Below, one piece after another: positions 13,206 through 24,104 of a stretch of 64,000 bases of DNA. This DNA is from Epiperipatus broadwayi. Lineage: Eukaryota > Onychophora > Udeonychophora > Euonychophora > Peripatidae. The stretch spans positions 343,501 through 407,500 of the forward strand of contig JAQFVV010000349.1 of assembly GCA_028023455.1 (NCBI GenBank), read 5' to 3'. Both the position numbers and the translations under genes were made by a program. Under the pieces are notes generated by a model. That model made no database searches. It was not told where the DNA came from and worked only from the letters and a program-made list of their open reading frames with translations. Every line of letters begins with the position of its first letter. The first letter of the stretch is position 1.

Positions 13206-13549
13206 AAATTTTCAGTCTAATAAATACTGAATAATATTAGATGGCAATTGATTGTAGAGATTATGTGGGGATTGTACTCTTGTAGATTAAAAATTGATTG
13301 GATGGATAGTTTATCCTAAAAACAATTACATCTAATCTGGCTCATAGCTCATAAATATTAAAAACTATAGAATTTTCTTGATTTAATTTTTGACTAAAAT
13401 ACCACACATACCTTTATCAAATAAATAAGTAGAAATATTTGTAAACTAATTTAAATTAAACTTGAATTATTAAGTTGCTGAAAATACGAAGTTTTATTAA
13501 TGCAGTATATAAAATAAAAATTCATATAAGATTACAATACTAACCAAAA

Positions 13550-14266
13550 AAACAAAGCAAAGCAAAACTCCATATAGTAGTGCCACCTGTGCTAAACAGA
13601 GTAATCAATGGATGCCAGAAGGCTTGTGCATAAAATCCCTATCTAATGCCTACTCATCCAATATCCCCAGACTAGTTTCTGGCTTGTGGCCTTTGTCAGT
13701 GAGGAGCTTTGGATCTGAGAGCACTGCATCTAGATCTTAGGATCTAATGCAACCGTCTAGAAACCACCTTTTATCTCTACTTAACTACAAAACTATGAGC
13801 ATGAAATTGAAAACACAAAAAATATTTTCAATCTAAGCTCAATAGCTTATATATATATATATAACACCAATCCTGCCTAATAGAGTAGTGGTGGCTATGG
13901 TTGTTAAAGAGCGAAAGACACCAAAATGTATGGGTGCTGAACTGAGTTCAGACCCATATTACAATATAAGCTATTGAGCTTAGATTGAAAATATTTTTTG
14001 TGTTTTCAATTTCATGCTCATAGTTTTGTAGTTAAGTAGAGATAAAAGGTGGTTGCTAGAGGGTTGCATTAGATCTTAAGATCTAGATGCAGTGCTCTCA
14101 GATCCAAAGCTCCTCACTGATGAAGGCCACAAGCCAGAAACTAGTCTGGGGATATTGGATGAGTAGGCATTAGATAGGGATTTTATGTACAAGTCTTCTG
14201 GCACCCATTGATTACTCTGTTTAGCACAGGTGGCACTACTATATGGAATTTTGCTTTGCTTTGTTT
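13550..14266. mobile_element. Family 1 foldback/SINE composite, complete copy (717 bp)
   Basis: Ends are AACAAAGCAAAGCAAAACTC and its reverse complement. Arms of about 250 bases match those at 9268 (AATCAATGGATGCCAGAAG, CAGACTAGTTTCTGGCTT). The centre holds TGGCTATGGTTGTTAAAGAG and GAGTTCAGACCC, the same tRNA-like head with a weaker B-box than the 9268 copy, plus a second inner inverted repeat (TTCAATCTAAGCTCAATAGC). The element ends some 350 bp before ACE exon A, in the preceding intron. Confidence 0.75.
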
Positions 14267-14319
14267 ATAAACAATTATGTGCTAGTATTGGAGATGTGAT
14301 CATGTGATGCTTGCTGGTT

Positions 14320-14440
14320 TAACTAACCAAAAAACTAAACTTTACTAAAATTCTTCCACAAACATGAAAAAATCTATTTGTTAATAAAATAAAACCGTGG
14401 TTGTGGAAGAATTTTATTCAAGTTTAGTTTTTTGGCTAAT
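14320..14440. repeat. Foldback element next to ACE exon A
   Basis: AAAAAACTAAACTTTACT...AAATTCTTCCACA is mirrored by TGTGGAAGAATTTT...AAGTTTAGTTTTTT. Arms are about 38 bases and the loop about 40. The outer flank ATTACAATACTAACCAAAAA at 13531 is also mirrored at 14433-14453, so this hairpin lies inside a larger inverted arrangement that encloses the 13550 element. Confidence 0.75.
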
Positions 14441-14617
14441 ATTGTAATGTTATATCAATTTTTATTTTATTTATTATTACTAGTATAGCGTAAGGCAAGT
14501 ATTTAATTTTTATTAATATATGTTGACTCTTGTTTTTAACAGATCTGATATGCATAAAGTTATTATTTTTTAGAAATTTAATAATTTTCTGTTCTACTTT
14601 CTTATTTTATATCTCAG

Positions 14618-14761
14618 ATTTGGTAGCTGTTTTTGCAAAATCTAGAGATTACCATAGATTAGAATCACTTTGGAAAAATTGGAGAGATGCTACTGGCAAA
14701 AAGTTACGCAACCACTACAAAGTTTATGTTGATCTTGGAAATAAGGCGGCCCGGTTAGATA
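14618..14761 (+). CDS. ACE: ACE-like peptidase, exon A (N-terminal half of the catalytic domain)
   Basis: The exon encodes DLVAVFAKSRDYHRLESLW, then KNWRDATGK and YVDLGNKAAR, which align with the human ACE domain segment PDLTNILASSRSY...AWEGWHNAAG...ALSNEA. The acceptor is TTTTATATCTCAG (AG at 14616-14617) and the donor is A|GTAAGA (GT at 14762). The exon starts with two bases of a split codon and ends after base 1 of a codon (phase 1), which fits exon B. ACE enzymes are zinc dipeptidyl carboxypeptidases, secreted or membrane-anchored. This part forms helices that line the substrate groove. The preceding exon, expected to carry the IYSTAKVC-type motif, was not found upstream in the window. 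Confidence 0.93.
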
Positions 14762-17599
14762 GTAAGATCTTAAATAATAATGATAAAGTTAATTAAGAAG
14801 TTAAGAATTTATATTAAATATTTATTTATTTATTTAAAAAAAGCATCAAAAAATGGCTTTCAAAGTACAGTACAGTATATATATAATTAGGTTTTATTGA
14901 TTAGTATTTGGTGTTTTTTTTATAAATTTGTCAAGAGATAATTAAATTGTAATCTTTTTTTTTCTTTTCTTGTTTTTCACAATTGAACGTATTGTTGATT
15001 GGCTTATACAAAATGACCGATTGAAGCAAAAGATTTGCCGCTTTCAGAACGTCCGAAAAACTAGGTTAAGTTTTCTTTGAAGGTTTGATACTGGTTTTAT
15101 TCATTATATTTACAAGAAGAATGTAAATTCTTTAATTAAAAAGTAGACATAAATTAATTATACAATCACAATACACGCTTATCATTTAAATAAAACAACA
15201 ACAAAACTAACAGACGTATGAATCTTTGATTACCTTTTTCTCTTACTAATGAGGGAAATGAATTTATAGGTAAAAAATATTTCAGTAATAATTTTTTACA
15301 AATCCTAGTTAATTCCTCTATCTGCCCGAAAGCTTATTTAAATAATAATTTAGACCAGAATGTTTTGTACAATAAATTCCTTAGATTTGCTTAGGAATGG
15401 CAAGGTAGAAATTCCTCTACAGAAGTGATGTCTTTGTCTTTAAACAAGACCTTAATCCGAAAACAGAAATAAATGAAGATAATGAATTATAATACGAGCA
15501 ATATTTATTTTTTATAACTAAAAAAAAAAATCCCTCTTTACTTAGAAACGCAAAGCAGTAATTTAACTGAAAAATTCCACCACTTTAATAATATTAAATT
15601 ACAATAATTTTCCATCACATCAAAAAAAAAAAAAAAATTTAAGCGGTTTACGCCTGCAGTTTTTTTTACACTACATATATATAAGTACTTGTGATGCTAA
15701 AAATGGACGTGATTAATATCGGAGAGGTGGGGAGTGACGACTGACTAATAATAAATAGTTCATGAGAAAGAGAAAATCATTACATGAAAGTCAGTGCACT
15801 TTGTCATATAAATAGACAAAAATTGAAAGTACGAAATGTGTCCGAAATAGTGAATTGAACTAAAGTAGAATGTACTAAAATAAAGGACCACCTGTATTTA
15901 AATAAGATTTGAAAATATTTGCTTTAATATGCTACTATTTGTAATACCTGACCAAATCACATAAAAACAAACTACTTTTGACAAAATGGACATGGAATTA
16001 TTATACAGACCAGACAATATTATATATAGAGACGTAACACATTATTTAAGCAAATATCAAAACAATATTTATTTACAAAGTAACACAATTTTCAGACAAG
16101 ATATATTGGTTTTTTGCCCGAAACATGCTTACATTACAGTTTATAGTATAAATATTTATGACAGTTTTCTTTACAAAATGATATTTATTTGTAAAATGTT
16201 CAAGGTTTACTTGATTAATTTGAAACATTAATCTTTCAATTCCATATTATCAAACTAACATGATTATATGATTGAGTACACTTGTCCAAGCCTTTAATTT
16301 ACCCTTCATATAATCACACTTAATTATTAAATTTTTGTCCAAACTGTTAAAAACATTTTAGATGTAACAAGTAACTCATGGTGGACATATAATAAAAGCA
16401 TTGATAGATACCATTGTGCCTGTAAGCATATAGTTGAGAGCCACTAGCTTATTGTATCTACTTATCAATATCATTTTTGTTGTAGGATTTTTTTTTTTTT
16501 GTTATAGTATAATTAAAACAGTGAAGTTGTTTAAGATTTAAACCGAAAATCATTTTGTTAAAAGTGCTTTTAGTTTCTTAATAAAGAATGTTTTTATTAT
16601 GAAACTAATAATAGCACCTTTTTTTTTTTTAAAAAAAAAAAACTTTTCAGTGGATTTAAAAATAATAGTCCAACAAGTTAATTTATATTGATATGTAAAT
16701 ATTTGAAACCAGGCACTCTTCACAAACCTGGGAGCTTAATTGTAAGTATAGAGGATTTGAACTCAGATTTTCAAGCACCCTTCATCTATCCACACTATCT
16801 CATACAACTGATACACATGATCACACACATGCAGAAAAGATTAATAATCACCAATATACGTATTTCGTGCTAAACCAGCACTCATCAGTTGGTCCAGACT
16901 ATCATCTCTCACACACATATATATTAAATGCTCAGTTTATATTAAGATAGCAAATCTTCATACTTTAATGGACAGACTTCAATCCACTACAACCTCCAAC
17001 TTATCAATTAAACTCCCAGGTTTGTGAAGAGTGCCTGGTTTCAAATATTTACATATTAAGCTTGTATCCTGTCCATCCCTCTTATATGTATTTAATGGAT
17101 ACTGTCCTGTACATGAGGGGTCAGAGTGACTTCAGGTCAACATGAACATGACAATAATATTAGCATCAGCATGGGATTTGAGTTTTCATCATCAGATTTT
17201 CAATGATATGGATGGCTGAAAAGTTGGAGGTTGTAGTGGATTGAAGCCTGTCCATTAAAGTATGAAGATTTGCTATCTTAATATAAACTGAGCATTGATT
17301 ATATATATATATATGTGAGAGATGATAGTCTGGACCAACTGATGAGTGCTGGTTTAGCATGAAATACGTATATTGGTGATTATTAATCTTTTCTGCATGT
17401 GTGTGATCATGTGTATCAGTTGTATGAGATAGTGTGGATAGATGAAGGGTGCTTGAAAATCTGAGTTCAAATCCTCTATATTTATATTGATATATAATAT
17501 ACACACTTATGCATACACATAAAAACCTCTATGTAAATTGAAAGCTCCATAATGTTATAACTTAGGTAACATGCTAATTAATTTAATTCTCTTTACTAG
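14762..17599 (+). other. ACE intron A-B (2.8 kb)
   Basis: A phase 1 intron with GTAAGA donor and TTCTCTTTACTAG acceptor. It contains the family 2 inverted pair at 16690-17500. Otherwise 15071-16685 is AT-rich with poly-A/T runs and no recognisable gene. A short less AT-rich, open-frame island at 14985-15070 is reported as a finding. Confidence 0.85.
16690..17500. mobile_element. Family 2 inverted pair with an additional inverted flank
   Basis: A left arm (about 16745-17000) and a reversed right arm (about 17085-17490) share AGGATTTGAACTCAGATTTT, ACCAGCACTCATCAGTTGG, TATTAAGATAGCAAATCTTC and more, as near-perfect reverse complements. The left arm is also bracketed by its own inverted flanks: ATTTGAAACCAGGCACTCTT at about 16700 and its reverse complement at about 17027-17047. 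The minus open frame of 112 codons (17166-17504) lies wholly in repeat sequence and is not a gene. Confidence 0.8.
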
Positions 17600-17788
17600 A
17601 TTTTCCTGATTTAGGTGCTTTGTGGACAGATCCTTATGAATCATCTACTTTTTCTGAAGACTTGGAAAACATTTATAACCGATTTCAGCCATTTTATCAA
17701 GAACTTCATGCATATGTAAGAAGCAAGCTCGATGAGGAATACAATGGCCAAGCCAGTATTAACGGAGCAATTAAAGCTCATCTTTTTG
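17600..17788 (+). CDS. ACE: ACE-like peptidase, exon B
   Basis: After the split codon (A from exon A plus AT gives Asn) it reads FPDLGALWTDPYES, DLENIYNRFQPFYQELHAYV and INGAIKAHLFG. These match the ACE family segments GAYWRSWY..., [20 protein letters not shown] and INLRGPIPAHLLG. The acceptor is CTCTTTACTAG and the donor is G|GTAGGA. It ends at phase 1 within the Gly codon of HLFG. There is no stop or frameshift. The family helices encoded here sit between the lid and the active-site cleft. Confidence 0.95.
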
Positions 17789-18073
17789 GTAGGAAACATT
17801 TACCTGTGTTTTCAGTAAACAATTCTAAAGATTTTTTCAATTAACTTTTAAAATATATACATATAGCACCACTGTCAGAAACACCTTTGCGCAAGATAAA
17901 TTTTAGAGTCCCCTCCTTTCATTCTATGAAATAAAATTTTTTAATTAGAAGACATTTTCCCCCAGTGCTTTCACACACACATAAAAAAAAACAAGTTGTA
18001 AATATAGCTTTAGTTAGTTAATGTAATTCAGCAAATACCTTATGTGTTTCTATAACATAGGCTAAAGTAAAAC

Positions 18074-18204
18074 AAACTAATACTTAAATCAAGCATTGGT
18101 GGTTGAGAGGTCAGTACAGCTGCCATACAAGCAGTTGTCCCGGGTTAGAAGGTTCGCTTCCCGACCAATGCTATGTCACAGGAAAAAAAAAACTAATATT
18201 TAAA
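18074..18204 (+). mobile_element. tRNA-derived SINE with 15-bp target-site duplication
   Basis: The body begins CAAGCATTGGTGGTTGAGAG and contains GGTTCGCTTCCC (a good B-box), then GACCAATGCTATGTCACAGG and poly-A. The flanks AAACTAATACTTAAA and AAACTAATATTTAAA differ by one base. This is the copy with the clearest complete tRNA-like layout and A tail; compared with 8171 the A-box is mutated. Confidence 0.9.
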
Positions 18205-19227
18205 AAAAACATTTTAAAACAATAATTAAATAGTACTTTAAAGCAAAAATATTTATTTAGTAAATTTAAAATTTTTAATTTTTTCTTTCTAAAGTTTTCA
18301 TATTATTTTTGGACAATCTTGCAAAATTGTCAATAGAGAATAGGAAATATTTCCTAATAAGATAATTTTTTCAAATCTAAGTGTTTTTATCATATTTTGA
18401 AGAACTACTACATAAACTCACAAAATATTGCACTATTCCCCTCCCCTTCTCAGGCCAACTTTGGTATTATATAAATAATTATATAATATGTAAATTACTT
18501 ATCTGGTTATTAAAAATACTATGCACATCCACAATATGAATTTTTGGAATGGTTCATTTCTGAGCTCCATCCTGCATAGCAAAAAGACAAAAAGTAGTTT
18601 TTGTTATTTGAAAACCTATTGAAAATCTCTCATGCATAAACTGATTCACATTTTCTATTACTAAAATTATATTCATTTAATTATGTGGTGTTATTTCACT
18701 ATTAAAAACTATAATTTTTTATATATATAATCTGATATTTTATATTTTCATACTTACATTGTTTATTGATATAAATAAGACAACTAACCTCCAGTCTTAT
18801 ACTTTGTTTTCAAAATCCATTCATTTTTTTTAAAACTTGTTTACATTTTTTTACTTTAAAAAAATATTTTCACTTGTTTTTGTTCAATAATTACACTACT
18901 ATTATATTTTTTAATGCTTATTTCTATTATATATATATTATACTTTATTATATACTTCAACAATTAGGCGTATCCAGAATTTATTTAAGGAAAGAAATTT
19001 TACATTTTCATGATTACATTGTTTATTCAATACACATTTAGAAGCAATTAAAATTCCTTGCAAAGCTATTTAGTAAAATGTATAAAAAGATAATATGGCA
19101 CCAATACGGCTCCTAAGAAAAATAACATTATTAAAAATAGGAAAAGCTATTTAAATAAATAAATAATTCAGTTTATATGTAACTGATCAGGAAGTAATTT
19201 AGTAAAATGTGTAAAAAGATAATACAA

Positions 19228-20164
19228 CATATTAACAACAACAACAACAAAAATAATAATAATAATAAACCTTGCTTACACTAATTCTTAACATTACAAA
19301 CATTACATTTTCACCATCTCAAGATAAATTTAAATATTGGGATGTATACCAGATAATTTGCTCTCCCCTAAATGATCAAAGACCAATTTTAAACATTAAC
19401 AATAGACAACTAACCCGAAAATTTAAATTCTGGTCATTAGAACCCAAATATTATGATTTTCTACTCAAATTAAATCTTGAAGCATTGCCAACATTACACT
19501 TTTGTAAATATAGAAGGCATTACATAAATACAGAAGACATATGCTGGTTATGTCATAGAGAAACTGAGACACAAGAACATTTTTTTTTTACCTGCCCTGC
19601 ATTTGATAATATTCGTTCATCCATACCATCATTGTACAAACAAAGAAATTGTGACATTCAAACACTTTTACAATCATTTATTAAGGGTAGCTACCCACAT
19701 ATTTGAGCAAGTACTTTTAAATTATTTCCACTATGGTGTACAAGATGCTCCTTCATGTACAACAATAATCCAAGAAGACATCCAAACACATTCTGGAACA
19801 AAATTGAACAGCTCTGCTTAAGGGATGAAAAAATTGTATTCCAAAAGATGTACACAGCCACTTGGTCTGTATTACAACAGCGCTCAAAATTATAGATGAA
19901 AAAAAAAGACTAATAAAAAACAGAACTAAGAGCCTTACGAGTGCACAAAACTAATTGGATGTGTATATTTAAAAAAAAAAAATGTAAACTCAAATTTGTA
20001 AACCACATGCATATCCTGTCTTTGTTGCCCCCCCCCCCCCCCAATTACAATTTTCAACTTATTTATACTAACTTCAATTCATCTGCATGTGGTAAAATAG
20101 TTATAAATGTAACCTTTTCTTGTTATATTCAATAAAGTCCTTTTGAAAGATGATGATGATGATG

Positions 20165-20235
<71 letters not shown>
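19228..20235 (+). mobile_element. Non-LTR retrotransposon 3' end (zinc-knuckle region) with trinucleotide tail
   Basis: An open stretch at about 19318-19706 reads FKYWDVYQI, RKFKFWSLEPKYYDFLLKLN, LEALPTLHF and CWLCHRETETQEHFFFTC. This is the zf-RVT-type CxxC...H....C knuckle found after reverse transcriptase in L1/Tx1-like and related LINEs. A frameshift near 19700 splits the remainder, which ends at a TAG near 19895 (TATWSVLQQRSKL). The 3' end carries (GAT)n then (AAT)n at 20148-20235, and an (AAC)/(AAT) run precedes the 5' break, both typical of LINE insertion ends. The reverse transcriptase itself is missing (5'-truncated copy). Confidence 0.82.
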
Positions 20236-20639
20236 GAAAGGTAACACTAATTAAAAAAATTTAGTACAAATAATGCTGAACCCAGACTTCACATTTTAGA
20301 GATGGCCATTCTATTGAATATTCTGAAGTGAACAACATATTTAAACTTTCTAAAATATTATTGAATAAAAATGATTTGAATGCCTTCTCTTGTAGTAGCA
20401 TTTATCATAAATAAAAAAAAAGCTTGTTTAGAGCTATTAGCATGCTCTTAATTTTACATATTTGTAAGTGCAAGCTATATATAAGTCATGTGACATCTGA
20501 CGTTTTATTATTACTATTATTATTGAATAATATAATTTCATCATATGTAGAATATTGTAATTATAATGCAATATTTTTTGAAATAAGTTTTCTTTTTAAA
20601 TAAATGATTAATAATAATTATATAAATTAGGATATTTAA

Positions 20640-21400
20640 ATAAAAATGATTGGAAAGTCTAAACATTTTCATTTACATGTGAATTTTATTAATTATAGTG
20701 ATAAAAGGGTATCACTCTGCTCAGTTTTGTGCAATGATAGGGTATATATATATATATAGATATTCTTTCAAGGCTCAAGCAATTGTCACAATAAGTTTAA
20801 GTAAAGAAATATTTCTCGTATATTTAAATAATATATATTTACAATCAGAATGAGTTTCTAAGAATAAAGTGATTCAAAAATCTAAACATTTACATGTAAG
20901 TTTTATTAATTATCACAACAAAAAGATGTCAACCCGTTTAGTTTAGTGAAATGCAAAGTCAAGGAGGCCTGTTTTATCGCTGATGATCCCAAGTGATCAA
21001 CAGAAAAGATGCCTGCTTTACTATCTCTAAAAAGTGGGTCATTTAAATATTTTTGAATAAATTTGCATACATTACTGTGATATTCACTAACTATTAGTGC
21101 AAAGAGCTATGAATATGGGAACATAGAATTCGCAAAAGTGCTTAGCTTATCAATTGTTGTGTATAGCTTAATTAATTGCTGTATATATATATGTAATGTA
21201 TTTCAAGCACATGCCTAAAAATTCGATGTTCCAGTAATTGCTACCATTAGTATAAGTAAAAAAATATTCCTAATATATTTAAATAAAACATATTCACACT
21301 CAAAATGTATTTCTAACGATAAAATAATGCAAAAATGTAAACATTTTTATTTACATATACATTTTATTAATTATCCTAGTGTCTTAGCACCCCTGTGACA
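20640..21400. repeat. Degenerate tandem-like repeat, about 220 and 450 bp spacing
   Basis: A block with AAATATTNCT..TATATTTAAATA, then TAAACATTTACATGTAAGTT and TTTTATTAATTAT, occurs with TAAACATT at about 20662, 20883 and 21337. The upstream parts (GTATATATATATA...CAAGC...AATTG..ACNATAAGT) also match between 20745 and 21185. It is a decayed local duplication of unknown origin. Confidence 0.55.
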
Positions 21401-21799
21401 AAGCGCCTTTGTGCCATGTACAACCTGCACACCCATATATATGCATGGGAATGTATATTATATATAATCTATATCTTTAAAATCTGAGACAGAATGCCAC
21501 GGAAACTCCTTACAAATTGTTAATAAGTTAATTTTAAAAATGAAATGTAAAAAAAAAATATTTATTATAATATTTACATTAATTATTACAATTCATTTTT
21601 CAAGTGACTATAACTCATTTGACGATTTCGACTTGAATAAATATAATAACAATTATAAATAATTGTCTTTAGTACACTATAGATTATTATTTAATTTTTT
21701 AGTTGAGATATACATTTTAATTAAACATAATTAAAGATTAGTATATCAATTATAAGTCCTAACATTTTCTCCACTCATTATGGATAAATAGTCAGCTGT

Positions 21800-22120
21800 G
21801 ATAATGAAGACGTGTATGGGTAAGAGAACAAATAGGTGTTACTGACCTCATTGAAAAAAATAAAAGATTGAAGTGGAGTTGGGCTGGACATATTGCTAGA
21901 AGAGATGATAATAGATGGACAATTGAAATTTTAAACTGGATTCCAAGAGATTGTAAAAGACCCAGAAAGAGACCACATGTGAGATGGATGGATGAAATGA
22001 GAAAGTGTGCAGGGATGATATGGAGAAGAGACGCTAAAGATAGGAAAAAATGGATTGAACTTGGAGAGACCTTCATCCTGTAGTGGATTGATAATGGTTG
22101 ATGATGATGATGATAATAGT
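21800..22120 (+). mobile_element. Non-LTR retrotransposon 3' end (RTE/craniate-type tail)
   Basis: An open frame reads RRVWVREQIGVTDLIEKNKR, LKWSWAGHIARRDDNRW, PRKRPHVRWMDEMRK and ends GETFIL at a TAG (22081). The LKWAGHIARM.D.RW....GRP..RW.D end is well known from invertebrate endonuclease/reverse-transcriptase LINEs. A (GATGAT)n tail at about 22096-22117 marks the 3' end. It belongs to a different LINE clade from the copies at 19230, 28480 and 43150, since no zinc knuckle is present. It is 5'-truncated; only the last ~90 codons remain. Confidence 0.85.
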
Positions 22121-22944
22121 AATTAAATGTTGCATAAATTTAGTTTCCTTGCATTATTTAGTGCAGTGATAAATTGATGAATTAGAGAGGAAAAGAATCA
22201 TAAATCACATCTCAACCACCTTACTTATAGCATTCAAATGTCATATGATTTTCTGAGCAACAAATAATTTTAATTATTGACAAATTTTCCACAAGTTGTC
22301 TTTAAGCTAAGAACTTAACATACAAATTGTACATGTATATTGTGATGTGTTCAATCAACATTGCAAATATATCTCTTAAATCTTTAAAATATCTCAATGA
22401 AACCCAAGTTTGATCAATATCAGAGAGAAGGAATATTAAAATTATAGCCACAATATTAAATTTAAAATTTTAAAGGATTAATTAAATAACGTTAAATTTG
22501 TTAATATGACTGATAAGTATCACATGGAAATATAGTCAAAGAAAGTAATTATAACTAGATTTGTACATAATTATAAATATTTCAACCAGTCATTTTTTAA
22601 TTAAATAAGGTTTGCTAGACCAATGTTTCTCAATCTTTTTCTCTCTATGGACTACTTAGATTCCAAAAAAAAATTCCATCGATTGCTAACATAATTAAAA
22701 TAAATTATTTTAATTTTTTTTATCTGTGACATTATATTTATATATTACTAGTTTGATTCCTGAAATGCATGATGCCATTTTTTTCCTCATCATCAACATA
22801 ATATCTTAGTTAATACAAAAACCTACTCAAGTATATGTAAATTAGGTCATGCGACATTTGCCTTGATTTTTTTGTAAGTATATGTAATAGTTTTATTGTT
22901 CACACAATAAAATTTACAACAAAATCACAGAACATTGAGCATGA
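22121..22944. other. Non-coding stretch with possible hAT-like MITE end
   Basis: No gene. At 22620-22660, GACCAATGTTTCTCAATCTT resembles the CAGNGGTTCTCAACC terminus common to hAT-type MITEs. A diverged reverse-oriented counterpart is at about 32875-32930. This is weak. Confidence 0.3.
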
Positions 22945-23060
22945 AAATATTGATGGTTGTAGTCTTATGGACAAAGACGCCATTCAATGGCACTGTTTAT
23001 GTGCTAAAGCACATAAAAATGCTGTTTCCGCGGCTGACACATTCGAACCCGCATTTTCTA
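22945..23060 (+). repeat. Dispersed repeat, copy 1 (inverted partner at 23995)
   Basis: ATGGTTGTAGTCTTATGGAC, AAAGACGCCATTCAATGGCA and CTGTTTATGTGCTAAA are repeated in reverse complement at 24000-24095 with a few changes. The 93-codon open frame starting here is low-complexity after the repeat and has no family resemblance I recognise. Confidence 0.65.
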
Positions 23061-23470
23061 TAATACAACTTTTTTGTTGTGCTAAAGATTGCAGGCCGCT
23101 ATGTTGCGTTGCAGTACAGCATGTATGTCTCATTGCAGCAAATAAATTTGGTGAATTCGCACAGTTTATACAATTGTTATGGTTTGGTGAGAGGGTGTGT
23201 GTATTTGAATTGGATAGAAATGTGGTTTTGATTAAATTTTTTTTTTAAAGTATTGAAATGTTCAGATTTTCTTAAGTAATAATTATCCGACTCTTTACAC
23301 TATTTTGTATTGAAGTTTTAAGTGGTAAAATCTTGTTCACATAGATGTGTAAAGTCATTTAAAATTAGGTAATGCATCAAGTAACGTACTGTTCGTAACA
23401 TTCCACGAGACCAACAATATGGCGCAGAAAATCGCACATCTTGTTCGCTTCTGTGATTTACAAACAACAG

Positions 23471-23577
23471 AACCCTAACCCTAAATCTAACCCTAACCCT
23501 AAACCTAACCCCTAACCCTAAATCTAACCCTAAACCTAACCCATAATCCTAACCCTAAAACTAACCCTAACCCTAAC
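23471..23577. repeat. Interstitial telomere-like repeat (CCCTAA)n, degenerate
   Basis: About 107 bases of CCCTAA units with variants (AAATCTAA, AAACCTAA, CCATAATCCT). The + strand carries the C-rich strand. It matches the animal-type telomere TTAGGG. Such internal arrays arise by double-strand-break repair or by mobile-element capture. Confidence 0.92.
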
Positions 23578-23604
23578 AACTTTTAATTTTTGTTGTCATT
23601 CTAT

Positions 23605-23755
23605 TTGAAGTAAAAAATAGCGGCAACACGATACTAATATCTGTTTCTCTGTAAAAATGTAAAACAAAGACTAAGAAACCAAAAAATAGTGGTAACATAA
23701 TAATATCTGTTTCTCTGTAAAAATTAAAATGTAAAATGAAGACTAAGAACTTTTA
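23605..23755. repeat. Direct repeat, two copies of about 70 bp
   Basis: AAAAAATAGCGGCAACACGA / AAAAAATAGTGGTAACATAA, followed in both by TAATATCTGTTTCTCTGTAA and AAGACTAAGAA. Immediately follows the telomere-like array. Confidence 0.8.
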
Positions 23756-23994
23756 CTTTTTATTTCGATTATGAGTTTTTAAACAACAACAAAAAAAGGC
23801 GTAATCCCCCTAAAAAAAATCCGATTGAAAATTGTTTTTTCTAATAAAGCAAAATAAAAAACACGAATTAAATTGTAATTTGTTGATTTTATTTTACATT
23901 TATTGTTATCATTTAATTTGTATATGTTAATAAAAAAAAATATTTAAAAAACACGATTTTTTTTTTCGCATTGCAAAAAACACATCAAAATGAT

Positions 23995-24100
23995 TAAAAT
24001 CAATGGTCTGGGAATGTTCATATTTTATAGTTTTAGCATGATAACAGTGCCATCGAGTGGCATCTTTGTCCATAATACTACAACCATATTGATTATCAAT
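23995..24100 (-). repeat. Dispersed repeat, copy 2 (inverted partner at 22945)
   Basis: Minus-strand match to 22945-23060 (AACAGTGCCATCGAGTGGCA, TCTTTGTCCATAATACTACA). With copy 1 it brackets the telomere-like array and the direct repeats in inverted orientation. Confidence 0.65.
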
Positions 24101-24104
24101 AAAA

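Noticed and set aside
17166-17504. 112-codon minus-strand frame
   Set aside because: Lies entirely in the family 2 inverted repeat; other copies of the family have stops in this frame.
22967-23248. 93-codon frame with several Cys and Ala residues
   Set aside because: It starts inside a dispersed repeat whose second copy (23995-24100) does not keep the frame.
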